Part shown: positions 1-7,245 of the stretch, piece after piece
Layout: each line of letters opens with the position of its first letter
How positions within the stretch are numbered: position 1 is the first letter of the stretch
Made by a program: the position numbers and the translations under genes
NCBI GenBank assembly: GCA_903824515.1
Contig: CAIJXA010000119.1
Location: 1 to 35,112 of the forward strand
DNA length: 35,112 nucleotides
Direction: 5' to 3'
Source: an uncultured bacterium
GTDB taxonomy: Bacteria; Patescibacteriota; Minisyncoccia; Moranbacterales; GWC2-37-73
Notes under the pieces: generated by a model
Seen by the model: only the letters and a program-made list of their open reading frames with translations
Told to the model about the DNA's origin: nothing
Database searches by the model: none

Positions 1-129
1 AAAATCCACATCACTATCATCAGTTGGCTTTCCCCAAGCATAAGAACCGAAAAGAATAATTTTTTCCGGTGCAAATTCTTTCACAATCTGATCTTTGATG
101 ATTGAAATTTCTTTTTCATATTTACCCAT
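1..129 (-). CDS. Nucleotidyltransferase-domain protein, 5' part only
   Basis: Reading the minus strand from the ATG at 129 gives 43 residues before the window ends. They include an FGSYAWG motif followed by DDSDVDF. This is the G-S plus D-x-D signature of the DNA polymerase beta-like nucleotidyltransferase fold, as in MNT/MntA-type small proteins and KNTase relatives. Such proteins transfer a nucleotide to a protein or small molecule, and many are halves of HEPN/MNT toxin-antitoxin pairs. The partner and the rest of the gene lie outside the window, so an antitoxin role cannot be judged. The gene is divergent from rnhB, and its own -10 box lies 6 nt from the ATG. The domain call is fairly secure; the biological role is open. 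Confidence 0.75.
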   Translation of the reverse strand, partial: MGKYEKEISIIKDQIVKEFAPEKIILFGSYAWGKPTDDSDVDF

Positions 130-135
130 AATTAT

Positions 136-163
136 ATTATACAAAAAGCAAGCAAAAATGCAA
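136..163 (-). promoter_or_regulatory. Promoter of the nucleotidyltransferase gene, leaderless type
   Basis: On the minus strand TTGCAT (163-158) and TATAAT (141-136) are separated by 16 nt. The -10 box ends 6 nt before the ATG at 129, so transcription should begin at or next to the start codon. No ribosome binding site is present. Confidence 0.55.
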
Positions 164-190
164 CCATTTCTAATTTTCTCAAAAATACCC

Positions 191-196
191 TATACT
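191..196 (+). promoter_or_regulatory. Probable -10 box for rnhB
   Basis: TATACT lies 8 nt upstream of the rnhB ATG at 205. The -35 region is poor (around 167-173). There is no Shine-Dalgarno sequence, and the spacing suggests a leaderless or near-leaderless mRNA. Confidence 0.4.
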
Positions 197-204
197 GAGT
201 TTAT

Positions 205-972
205 ATGGAAACTTCAACTTTTATTTTGGAAAAAGATTTTGCCTCGCAGGGCTTTACGCATATTATTGGAACTGACGAAGTCGGTCGCGGGCCACTTTGT
301 GGACCGGTGGTGGCGTGTGCGGCGATGTATCGAGGCAGTGGATTTCCGGAGCTAAGCTCCGGAGTACCGGAGCTTAGCTCCGAGGAGCGCAAAAAATGGG
401 ATTTGATTCGTGATTCGAAAAAGCTTTCCGAAAAACAGCGGGAAGAAATCTTTGACTTTATTGGCGAGCATTTTTATCTTGGCATCGGACTTTGCGACCA
501 CGAAACGATTGACCGCATCAATATTTTGGAAGCCAGTTTCTTGGCAATGAAAAAAGCAATTCAGGCACTGCTGCGTCAAATTCCAAATGACAAATTGCAA
601 ATTCCAAATAAATTTCAAGAAACAAATAACAATAATCAAAATTCAAACACCAAAGAAAATCTAGATTCTAAAATCTATAATCTAAAATCTATCATCTTGG
701 TCGATGGCAATAAAATTATCCCAAATCTTTCTATGGAGCAATATGCCGTGATTGGAGGGGACAAGTTGGTCAAATCAATTTCGGCTGCTTCGATTGTGGC
801 AAAAGTGACCAGGGATAGAATGATGAAGGAGTTTGCAATTTTGTATCCACAATACGGCATGGAAAAGCATATGGGATATGGCACGAAGGTTCATATGGAG
901 GCTTTGCTCGAGCATGGACCTTGTCCGATTCACCGAAAATCTTTTGGACCAGTCAAGAGGCTGTTACATTGA
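205..972 (+). CDS. rnhB: Ribonuclease HII
   Basis: RNase HII cleaves the RNA strand of RNA-DNA hybrids and removes single ribonucleotides from DNA. The GTDEVGRGPLCGP motif supplies the first catalytic Asp and Glu (about residues 24-25). DSKKLSE (70-76), the third acid in LVDGN (about 167) and the fourth in the AASIVAKVTRD helix (about 204) are all present. At 255 residues the protein is longer than the roughly 200-220 usual for the family. The excess lies in two low-complexity insertions, residues 44-60 and 125-162, which correspond to repetitive DNA (listed separately). Both keep the frame and leave every catalytic motif intact, so the enzyme is probably active. The ATG at 205 fits the family N-terminus and the upstream TATACT. 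An overlapping minus-strand reading frame is a shadow. Confidence 0.95.
   Translation: METSTFILEKDFASQGFTHIIGTDEVGRGPLCGPVVACAAMYRGSGFPELSSGVPELSSEERKKWDLIRDSKKLSEKQREEIFDFIGEHFYLGIGLCDHETIDRINILEASFLAMKKAIQALLRQIPNDKLQIPNKFQETNNNNQNSNTKENLDSKIYNLKSIILVDGNKIIPNLSMEQYAVIGGDKLVKSISAASIVAKVTRDRMMKEFAILYPQYGMEKHMGYGTKVHMEALLEHGPCPIHRKSFGPVKRLLH
346..382 (+). repeat. Double palindrome inserted in frame in rnhB
   Basis: Two copies of a near-perfect palindrome lie head to tail. The first has core GGAGCTAAGCTCC and the second GGAGCTTAGCTCC, with a 4-nt separation. The copies are also inverse complements of each other, so the whole can form one long hairpin. The translation is a duplicated PELSS unit in a surface loop of RNase HII. 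The same double palindrome, non-coding, is found at 1068-1100. Confidence 0.85.
576..690 (+). repeat. AT-rich family D repeat inserted in frame in rnhB
   Basis: Repeated caaattccaaa-like units are followed by ctaaaatcta-like units, encoding an Asn/Gln/Lys-rich stretch (about residues 125-162) between conserved RNase HII motifs. Similar sequence fills the nusB-rnc spacer (2273-2436) and the insertion in the U32 gene (7864-7985). Confidence 0.65.
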
Positions 973-1304
973 TACATTGTTACATTGTTTTGAAAAAATA
1001 ACAATGACGATAATTTGGCAAACTGATGAAATAATACCGAATTAACTAAATCAGTGTTATATTGGGACGGAGCTAAGCTCCGATTCGGAGCTTAGCTCCG
1101 GGATAGTAAACTACAACTAATTAAGTTAAGTTGGTATAATCCAGCAATTTAACAATGTAACAATATGGCAATGTGACAATGTGGCAAGGCTTGCTAGAAA
1201 TAAAAATCCGTGTTAAGCTAGTCATTGATTATATGGTAGAAAGTCAGGATGTGGAAATGGACTATTAACCATCTAACAATGTAACAATTTAGCAATATAA
1301 TTTT
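973..1304 (+). other. Repeat-filled spacer between rnhB and rpmF
   Basis: I see no gene in these 332 nt. The spacer starts with acattgttacattgtt-type units and later carries the inverse, aacaatgtaacaat-type units (about 1149-1190 and 1270-1300), giving an imperfect inverted repeat around the double palindrome at 1068-1100. A TATAAT at 1296-1301 is only 3 nt from the rpmF ATG, which is too close for a normal leaderless start. Confidence 0.6.
1068..1100 (+). repeat. Double palindrome, intergenic copy
   Basis: Two 15-nt palindrome-like arms (cores ggagctaagctcc and ggagcttagctcc) are separated by ATT. They are the same pair found inside rnhB at 346-382, here with a 3-nt instead of a 4-nt separation. 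The copy can fold as one 15-bp hairpin or two small ones. Confidence 0.85.
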
Positions 1305-1505
1305 ATGTCAGTACCAAAACAGAGGCACACTAAACAACGCCGTGACGCCAAGCGGGATCGTTTTGCAATCGCACCAATTGCGACTCAAACTTGTCCAAAA
1401 TGTGGCGGCGCCAAGCTTCCTCACCGTGTTTGCACAACTTGCGGAACCTATAAGGGCAAAGAAGTTATCGACACACTTAAAAAAACCATTAAGAAACAAA
1501 AATAA
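1305..1505 (+). CDS. rpmF: 50S ribosomal protein L32
   Basis: This 66-residue protein begins SVPKQRHTKQRR, the conserved basic N-terminus of L32, and contains CPKCGG...HRVCTTCG (about residues 26-44), the four-cysteine zinc ribbon of the C+ form. L32 sits in the large ribosomal subunit near the exit-tunnel side. Size and ending (Lys-rich tail) are typical. There is no clear Shine-Dalgarno sequence. The next gene is nusB, 248 nt downstream across a palindromic element, so the two need not be strictly co-transcribed. Confidence 0.96.
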   Translation: MSVPKQRHTKQRRDAKRDRFAIAPIATQTCPKCGGAKLPHRVCTTCGTYKGKEVIDTLKKTIKKQK

Positions 1506-1556
1506 AAAGCGACTCGAAACAACGAATTACATCAGAATCTTCGAATGTATTTCCTT

Positions 1557-1697
1557 CCCCCTTTAGAAAAGGGGGACTCGCCTCGATTCGATAAAGCATC
1601 TCATTGAGTCGAAGCGGGTTGAGGGGGATTTGAAAAACTAGCTGAGATAAAGAAATTTTTTCAAATCTCTCCTAGTCTCTCTTTTCTAAAGAGAGGA
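1557..1697 (+). repeat. Family C palindromic element (copy 1), with nested insertion
   Basis: The left end, ccccctttagaaaaggggg, is itself palindromic. The right end, ctctcttttctaaagagag, is its inverted counterpart, and gatttgaaaaa/tttttcaaatc arms lie inside. The left arm is interrupted at about 1575-1615 by another imperfect palindrome (cgcctcgattc...gagtcgaagcg) that copy 2 at 33102-33201 lacks. Flanking cgaaac/gtttcg sequences form a further outer inverted repeat. Confidence 0.75.
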
Positions 1698-1753
1698 GCA
1701 ATACAATTTTGTAGATTCGTATAGGTTTCGTAGTTTCGAATCGGTAAACAAAC

Positions 1754-2272
1754 ATGGCAAATAGACATCTTCAACGATCAGTAGCAATGCAAGCTCTTTT
1801 TGAATGGGATTTTCAAGGTTGTAAAGATGAAAATATTGAGGAAATTATCGCTCATAATGTTGCTGAGTTTGCTCCAGGAATGGAGCAATGCGAATTCACG
1901 CAAGCCTTAATATCTGGAACACTTGAAAACAAAGACGGCATTGATATGCTCATTGAAAAGTGTGCGCCAGAATGGCCACTTGATCAGGTAACTATCATTG
2001 ATCGAAACATTTTGCGGCTTGGAATTTTCGAACTCATGTATGGAAATTACGGCGAAGTTCCTCCAAAGGTTGCAATCAATGAGGCAATTGAGCTTGCTAA
2101 GGCTTTTGGCGGTGACAGTAGCGCGCGTTTTGTTAATGGCGTCCTCGGAACAATCTACCGCGAGATGGGCGAGCCGATGAAAGATGACAAGAGCAAGAAA
2201 GATAAAGAGAGAGTTATTTCTACCGAAGTTGTGAAAGAAAAAGAAGAAGAGGAAAGAGAAGTTGTTGAATAA
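1754..2272 (+). CDS. nusB: Transcription antitermination factor NusB
   Basis: NusB binds boxA RNA with NusE/S10 and supports antitermination of rRNA operons. The protein starts MANRHLQRSVAMQALFEWDF, the usual arginine-rich first helix, and has the all-helical NusB core, including LRLGIFEL and KVAINEAIELAK (about 86-115) and RFVNGVLGTIYRE (about 124-136). At 172 residues it exceeds the typical 130-150 because of a charged Lys/Glu-rich tail after residue 140 (KDKERV... to EEEEREVVE). The tail is of unknown use and may be disordered. The ATG at 1754 has no Shine-Dalgarno sequence. A repeat-rich spacer and rnc follow in the same direction. Confidence 0.93.
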   Translation: MANRHLQRSVAMQALFEWDFQGCKDENIEEIIAHNVAEFAPGMEQCEFTQALISGTLENKDGIDMLIEKCAPEWPLDQVTIIDRNILRLGIFELMYGNYGEVPPKVAINEAIELAKAFGGDSSARFVNGVLGTIYREMGEPMKDDKSKKDKERVISTEVVKEKEEEEREVVE

Positions 2273-2436
2273 TAAGTTATTTTTTAAATTACAAATTACA
2301 AAATTCATCAGCTGATGAACAAATTCCAAACAAATCTCAAATTACAAAATTCAAATTCATAAAAATTTGTAAGTTGTCATTTGTGGATTTTATTTTGCTT
2401 GGTATTTGATATTTGGCATTTGTTATTTTTATACAA
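2273..2436 (+). repeat. AT-rich family D repeat between nusB and rnc
   Basis: Units of the caaattacaaaattc / caaattccaaac type fill the left half, and inverse units (atttgtggatttt, tatttgatatttggcatttg) fill the right half. Together they form a long imperfect inverted repeat. A small palindrome, catcagctgatg, is embedded near 2305. There is no coding potential. Confidence 0.65.
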
Positions 2437-3120
2437 ATGGTTCAGTCTTTAGCGAAAAAAATAGGTGTTTCCTTTAAGGAGATTTCTTTGCTTCAGCAGG
2501 CGGTCACTCATCGATCATATCTGAATGAAAATCGAACTTATGAACTCAATCACAATGAAAGATTGGAGTTTTTGGGTGATGCTGTGTTGGAACTTATTGT
2601 AACGCAGTATTTGTACGCAAAATTTTCCAATCCGGAAGGCGAACTGACGAGTTGGCGCAGCGCGCTGGTCAATGGGGAAATGTTGGCCAAAGTGGCGCAA
2701 GAAATCGGGGTGGAAAAATATTTGATGATGAGTCGCGGCGAAGCTAAAGATGTCGGACGCGCCAGGCAATATCTGCTAGCCAACGCCTTGGAAGCCATCA
2801 TTGGTGCGATCTATCTTGATCAGGGTTATGATGTGGCCAAAGAATTTGTGCTCACGCGGGTGGTGGTTAACTTGAAAGAAATTCTGGAGAAAAAACTTTA
2901 TCTTGATCCAAAAAGTTATTTTCAAGAAAGAGCCCAAGAGAGCAATAAGCTCACGCCATCTTATCGCGTGATGAAAGAATGGGGACCGGACCATGATAAA
3001 CATTTTGTGGTTGGTATTTTTTTGGGCAGCGACCTGGTGGCGGAAGGCGAAGGCAATTCCAAACAAGAAGCGCAAAGAGAAGCGGCTAGGATTGGGTTGG
3101 AAGTTAAGGGTTGGATTTAG
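2437..3120 (+). CDS. rnc: Ribonuclease III
   Basis: RNase III cuts double-stranded RNA, for example in rRNA precursor processing. The signature NERLEFLGDAVLEL (about residues 44-57) contains the catalytic Glu and Asp. A second acidic site lies in NALEAIIGAIYLDQGY. The C-terminal part (about 150-227), with DPKSYFQERAQ and NSKQEAQREAA, is a double-stranded RNA-binding domain. The length, 227 residues from the ATG at 2437, is normal. An in-frame TTG at 2413 would add 8 residues but lies within repeat sequence, so the ATG is preferred. Family A repeat and a terminator follow immediately. Confidence 0.95.
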   Translation: MVQSLAKKIGVSFKEISLLQQAVTHRSYLNENRTYELNHNERLEFLGDAVLELIVTQYLYAKFSNPEGELTSWRSALVNGEMLAKVAQEIGVEKYLMMSRGEAKDVGRARQYLLANALEAIIGAIYLDQGYDVAKEFVLTRVVVNLKEILEKKLYLDPKSYFQERAQESNKLTPSYRVMKEWGPDHDKHFVVGIFLGSDLVAEGEGNSKQEAQREAARIGLEVKGWI

Positions 3121-3149
3121 TATTCTTTTATATGAAAAAAGTTTATTAA

Positions 3150-3328
3150 TTAACTTTTCTTTTAATAGAAAAGTTATAAAAGAAATCCCGCACGTGCTTG
3201 TTGCTGGGGCAAAGACTTTACTCTTCGCTAAAAATTCCCGCTGCACTTTTTCCGCTGAAAAAGCACGCTTGAAATTTTCTTGACGCTCATCAATCGTCTT
3301 TTGCCTACGCACTGCGCAAAGTGCGGAG
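3150..3328 (+). repeat. Family A dispersed repeat, copy 1
   Basis: This element of about 180 nt is nearly identical to 8663-8839. It starts with the hairpin aacttttc...gaaaagtt, contains a long invariant block (aaatcccgcacgtgcttgtt and onward), a hairpin CTTTTTC-cgct-GAAAAAG near 3246-3265, and ends with the hairpin gcac...gtgc after ttgcctac. It lies about 30 nt downstream of rnc in the same orientation. Confidence 0.88.
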
Positions 3329-3367
3329 AGGGAATGCGAAAATGCTGACTAGTTCTTGATTTATTTT

Positions 3368-3395
3368 GACTCGCAATTTTTGCGGGTCTTTTTTT
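3368..3395 (+). terminator. Intrinsic terminator after rnc
   Basis: The stem GACTCGCA/TGCGGGTC (8 bp, one G-U pair) closes an AT-rich loop and is followed by seven T's. It is suitably placed to stop plus-strand transcription from rnc. Confidence 0.75.
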
Positions 3396-3411
3396 GAAAA
3401 AAAATTGAAAA

Positions 3412-3450
3412 AACAAGAAAAATCAGAGCCTGGCTCTGATTTTTCTTGTT
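3412..3450. terminator. Two-way terminator between convergent units
   Basis: A perfect stem of about 18-19 bp (arm aacaagaaaaatcagagcc) is flanked by an A-rich run on the left and TTTTTTTTT on the right. It can therefore act as an intrinsic terminator for both the rnc side and the minus-strand mutase/recG side, which converge here. Confidence 0.88.
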
Positions 3451-3467
3451 AATTTTTTTTTGAAAAT

Positions 3468-4892
3468 TTACTGCAAAGCTTCAACATTAACTGTTCCTGA
3501 TTCCCAGTTTACTTCACCATAGCTGCGCAAAAGTTTATTTAAATATTTTTTTAATTCGGCATATTTTTCCTGGGTCTGGGCTTCAAACTTAATTGTCAGA
3601 TAGGGCCCATTTTGCGAATAGCGTACCACAAACATGGAGTCATTTAGATTGAGTCTGACGCCATCACCAGCTCTTTCATCGCTGATAACTTCAGCTTGGG
3701 GGAAATCAATTTCCAAAACTTGGCTGATTTTTTCTATCAATAAAACTTTTTTGTCATCGGGGCAAGCAAGTTTTATTTCTGGACTGGAGATATATTTTGG
3801 CAGCTTAGCAACAACCTGGGAAAGGGTTTGATCGGTGTCGGCTAAATATCGCAGCAGTCGAAAAGTTGAATATGTTCCATCATCATGATTATAAAAATCT
3901 GCAGAAAAGAAAAAATGACCAGAAAGTTCACCAATGAAAGCGGCACCAACTTCTTGGTTTTTCTTTTTCAAAAATGAGTGACCTGTACGCCACATGAATG
4001 GAACGCCGCCGTTTTCTTTGATGGTGTCTTCAACCACTTTTGAACAAAGTGTGTTGTACATTATTTTTTCGCCTGGATGATCGCGCAAAACATCGGCGGC
4101 GAAAATTGCCACCAACACGTCATTCCAAATGATGCCGCCTTTTTCATCAACAATCCCAATGCGGTCGCCATCCGCATCATAGGTAAATCCAAGGTCGGCG
4201 CCTTCTTCCAAAACTTCTTTTTTGACTCTTTCTGCCACTACTGTTTCGGTTGGGTCTGGAGTTCCAAGGGGAAAAGTTGGATCAATTGTGCAGTTTCTTT
4301 CAATCACTTCGCAGCCAGCGCCTCGCAGCATTTCTGGAACAATCACGCCAGCAGTGGTGTTTCCAGAATCAATCAGCACTTTGAATTTCTTCTTAATAGG
4401 AAGTCTTTTGCTGATATCTTCAAAATAGGCTTTTGAAACATCTATTTTTTCAATCTTGCCTGGTTGTGCACCTTGTTCATAATCTTCTTCCTGCACCATT
4501 TTGCAAAGTGCTTGCATGCCATCACTGACCAATGTTTCAGAAAAATCAATTGCAAATTTAAAACCATTATATTCCGGAGGATTGTGTGAGGCCGTCACAA
4601 AAGCGCCCCCCTTGATGCTCAGATAATATTGCGACCAATAAAAAGTTCCTACCATAGTAAGTCCAATGTCGACAGTATCAATACCAGCCCAAACAAAGCC
4701 GCGAATCAGCGCATCGCTGTATGCCTGGCTAGTTGCTCTGCAATCTCTGCCAACAACTGCTTTGGTGATGCTGTGTCTTTTCATGTAGGTTCCATGGGCG
4801 CGTCCGATGTGTTCCACGATTGCTGGATTAAGATCTTGCTCGACGATGCCACGAAGGTCGTAGCCGCGAAACATGGAGGGGTTTATTTTCAT
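3468..4892 (-). CDS. Phosphomannomutase/phosphoglucomutase
   Basis: This alpha-D-phosphohexomutase interconverts hexose 1- and 6-phosphates. The catalytic phosphoserine loop VTASHNPPEYNG has Ser at about 102, the metal-binding loop is DADGDR (239-244), and the sugar-recognition motif GELSGHFFF and a C-terminal phosphate-binding domain complete the four-domain family layout. The length, 474 residues, is typical. The start MKINPSMFRGYDLRG is the usual N-terminus of the ManB/AlgC type. Together with the cupin isomerase (15982) and ManC (16845) it would supply mannose-1-phosphate for GDP-mannose, but use as phosphoglucomutase is equally possible. It follows recG on the same strand with a 57-nt gap and ends at the two-way terminator. 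Confidence 0.92.
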   Translation of the reverse strand: MKINPSMFRGYDLRGIVEQDLNPAIVEHIGRAHGTYMKRHSITKAVVGRDCRATSQAYSDALIRGFVWAGIDTVDIGLTMVGTFYWSQYYLSIKGGAFVTASHNPPEYNGFKFAIDFSETLVSDGMQALCKMVQEEDYEQGAQPGKIEKIDVSKAYFEDISKRLPIKKKFKVLIDSGNTTAGVIVPEMLRGAGCEVIERNCTIDPTFPLGTPDPTETVVAERVKKEVLEEGADLGFTYDADGDRIGIVDEKGGIIWNDVLVAIFAADVLRDHPGEKIMYNTLCSKVVEDTIKENGGVPFMWRTGHSFLKKKNQEVGAAFIGELSGHFFFSADFYNHDDGTYSTFRLLRYLADTDQTLSQVVAKLPKYISSPEIKLACPDDKKVLLIEKISQVLEIDFPQAEVISDERAGDGVRLNLNDSMFVVRYSQNGPYLTIKFEAQTQEKYAELKKYLNKLLRSYGEVNWESGTVNVEALQ

Positions 4893-4949
4893 AGGGTTTT
4901 TTGAGCTTATAGTTATTAGTACATGATTAGACTAGCAAAAATTGATGTT

Positions 4950-7118
4950 TTATTCAAGGTGCACATTGGTGGCAAACTTTGCCAGCTCTTTTTTCAGGAG
5001 CGGATACCTTGAAAGTGTCGGGCTGTTTTTCAAAAGTTCGAGCGCCTTTTGGCGAGAAATTTCGATGAGTTTCACGTTGCCAAGATGCTGCATAGCAATA
5101 TCAGGTAGCCCCGATTGGCGCACGCCAAGAAATTCTCCCGGACCTCGCAATTTCAAATCGGCTTCGGCAATTTCAAAACCGTTGTTGGTTTTTTCCATCG
5201 TGGCCAGACGCAATCTCGATTTGACAGTGCTCTTGGAAGCGAGCAAAAAGCAATATGATTGCAATTGACTGCGACCAACGCGCCCTCTGAATTGATGAAG
5301 CTGCGAAAGTCCAAAACGGTCAGCATCTTCAATGATAATCACGGTTGCATTTGGAACATCGATACCAACTTCAACGACAGAAGTGGCGACCAAAATGTCA
5401 TATTTTTTATTTTTGTAATCTGCCATAACGGCCTCTTTTTCTTTCGCTTTGAGTTTGCCATGCAGCAGCCCCAATGAAAGTTCTGGAAAAATATCGCGAG
5501 AAAGTCGCTCGTGTTCCTGGGTGGCAGCCTTGAGTTCTGCCAGTTTTTCAGATTCTTCGACCAGGGGAAAGATTATAAAAACTTGATGACCTTTAGCGAC
5601 TTGGCTTCTGACAAAAGCATAAACCTCTTTGCGTTTGCTCGGCAGAATTATTTTGGTGATGATGGGTTTGCGATTTTTTGGCATCTCATCCAGCAAAGAC
5701 AAATCAAGATTGCCAAAATAGGCCATGGTCAAAGTGCGCGGAATCGGCGTGGCAGTCATGGTTAAAAGATGAGGGATTTTGCCTGGCAAGCCGTCATTGA
5801 TAGTTTCTATTTTTTGTTGCAAAAAGGCTCGCTGCGAAACGCCGAAGCGATGTTGTTCATCAATCACAACCAGGGCCAAATTTTTAAACCGCACATCCTT
5901 TTGAATAAGGGCATGCGTACCTATTAAAATATCTATGCGACCTTCTTTAATTTCACTTAGTAGCTCGTCTCTTTTTAATATTGCGTTTTTATCCTCTAAT
6001 ATTTTTGTATTTTGTTTGCCGGTTTGTAGGTTGGATGTCGTTTGTATTTTGTTTATTGTATTTTGTATGTTGTTTAGCTCTCGATATGAATTTGTCAGCA
6101 GCGCTATTTTTAGCTCATTATTTTTAAATAGTGCACAAAACGTGTCATAGTGTTGCTTGGCCAAAACTTCGGTTGGCGCCATGAAGGCTGTTTGAAATTT
6201 TGCCTGAGCCGTTTGCAGGCTGGCCAGCGCAGCCACAATAGTTTTTCCGGAGCCAACATCGCCATTAAGCAGGCGGTTCATGGGGCGGGTTTTCCCCAGG
6301 TCTTTGAGGATTTCAAAAGAAGCTTTGCGCTGAGCATTGGTGAGAGCAAAGGGCAAGGAGGTTGTAAACTTTGAAATGAGTTTTTCTTCAAAAGGAATTT
6401 TGACGCAGGCTTCTTTTTCCCAATTGGCTTTGACTTTCAGGGATGCAAGCTGAACCGTCAGCATATTTTGAAAAGCAAATCTTTTTTGAGCCAGTAAATA
6501 TTGATGTTCATTTTGGGGAAAATGAATATATTGCAGGGCAGTTTTGATTGAAGGCAGATGGAGCTCCTGCAAAATATCCTCAGGAATAGGATCTTGAATT
6601 TCCAAATCTAATTTAAAAATATTTTGCATTTGCCAACGAATCCATTTGGAAGTCAATCCTTCAGTTTCTGGATAAATCGGGACCAAGCGGCCGGTGTTGG
6701 TCGGCTCGCGCGATGAAAGTTCCCAGGCCGGATTGGAAAAATAGAAACCATTTTTGTCTTCCAAGACTTTGCCGGAAAGGCGCACACCCTTGCCGATTGT
6801 CAGAGAATCGCTGACATAGGGTTGATTGAACCATATTGCCCGCACACTGCCAGTATCATCAGCAACATAGCATTCCGTGATCATTATTTTTTTCTTCCAA
6901 GTGCGGACGAGTTTGCTCGTTGAAATTTCTCCCATAATAGTCGCACTTTGACCAGCAATAATGGAGTCAATCTCAATGCGCTCGCTATAGTCTTCATAGC
7001 GAAAAGGGAAATGGAAAAGAAAATCACCCACCGTTGTGACGTTGATTTTTTTCAAAATCTCGCCATACTTCTGATTAATGCGCGGGATTGTTTGGATTTT
7101 TGCATTGAAGATGTCCAT
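4950..7118 (-). CDS. recG: ATP-dependent DNA helicase RecG
   Basis: RecG remodels stalled replication forks and Holliday junctions. The N-terminal wedge/OB domain spans about residues 1-230. The superfamily 2 helicase core has Walker A GDVGSGKT (286-293), the DEQH box (420-423), the TATPIPRTL motif and RGRVGR near the C-terminus. The 722 residues include an insertion of about 35 residues (346-381, rich in Asn/Gln/Thr) between LLTNSYRE and the EGRIDILIGTHALI region, where typical RecG proteins have only a short linker. The corresponding DNA is repetitive. All helicase motifs are intact, so function is probably retained. The ATG at 7118 lies 6 nt from a TATAAT box. The gene is divergent from the U32 gene. 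Confidence 0.96.
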   Translation of the reverse strand: MDIFNAKIQTIPRINQKYGEILKKINVTTVGDFLFHFPFRYEDYSERIEIDSIIAGQSATIMGEISTSKLVRTWKKKIMITECYVADDTGSVRAIWFNQPYVSDSLTIGKGVRLSGKVLEDKNGFYFSNPAWELSSREPTNTGRLVPIYPETEGLTSKWIRWQMQNIFKLDLEIQDPIPEDILQELHLPSIKTALQYIHFPQNEHQYLLAQKRFAFQNMLTVQLASLKVKANWEKEACVKIPFEEKLISKFTTSLPFALTNAQRKASFEILKDLGKTRPMNRLLNGDVGSGKTIVAALASLQTAQAKFQTAFMAPTEVLAKQHYDTFCALFKNNELKIALLTNSYRELNNIQNTINKIQTTSNLQTGKQNTKILEDKNAILKRDELLSEIKEGRIDILIGTHALIQKDVRFKNLALVVIDEQHRFGVSQRAFLQQKIETINDGLPGKIPHLLTMTATPIPRTLTMAYFGNLDLSLLDEMPKNRKPIITKIILPSKRKEVYAFVRSQVAKGHQVFIIFPLVEESEKLAELKAATQEHERLSRDIFPELSLGLLHGKLKAKEKEAVMADYKNKKYDILVATSVVEVGIDVPNATVIIIEDADRFGLSQLHQFRGRVGRSQLQSYCFLLASKSTVKSRLRLATMEKTNNGFEIAEADLKLRGPGEFLGVRQSGLPDIAMQHLGNVKLIEISRQKALELLKNSPTLSRYPLLKKELAKFATNVHLE
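5980..6085 (-). repeat. In-frame repetitive insertion in recG
   Basis: On the minus strand the DNA consists of acaaaatacaaa-type units with a small aaccggca centre, unlike the surrounding coding sequence. It encodes roughly residues 346-381, which conserved RecG proteins lack. It resembles the AT-rich family D units in style, but I cannot show identity with another copy. Confidence 0.5.
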
Positions 7119-7124
7119 GGCTTA

Positions 7125-7130
7125 ATTATA
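7125..7130 (-). promoter_or_regulatory. -10 box of recG, leaderless spacing
   Basis: TATAAT on the minus strand (7130-7125) is exactly 6 nt from the recG ATG at 7118, the same spacing as at 136-141 and 28736-28741. The -35 region is weak, and there is no ribosome binding site. Confidence 0.55.
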
Positions 7131-7191
7131 CGGTATAAAAGATGAAGGAGAAAGCTGGGTGTTTTTGTTTTAAAAATTATTTAGCACAGAA

Positions 7192-7236
7192 TTGACCAAA
7201 CCCCTAAAAAGGCGTAGGATAGACTATACAGAAGGA
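7192..7236 (+). promoter_or_regulatory. Promoter and ribosome binding site of the U32 gene
   Basis: TTGACC (7192-7197), a 17-nt spacer and TAGGAT (7215-7220) form a plausible sigma-70 promoter. AAGGA (7232-7236) lies 9 nt before the ATG at 7246. The site decides the start: the in-frame TTG at 7192 is part of the -35 box. This is one of the few genes here with a recognisable Shine-Dalgarno sequence. Confidence 0.6.
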
Positions 7237-7245
7237 AATGAAATT

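Noticed and set aside
1296..1304. TATAAT directly before rpmF as a leaderless promoter
   Set aside because: Only 3 nt separate it from the ATG, so transcription would start inside the coding sequence. It is probably chance in AT-rich repeat DNA.
3150..3328. Insertion sequence or transposase remnant in family A
   Set aside because: No transposase reading frame or DDE/HUH motif is visible in this or any other repeat of the window. The elements look non-autonomous.
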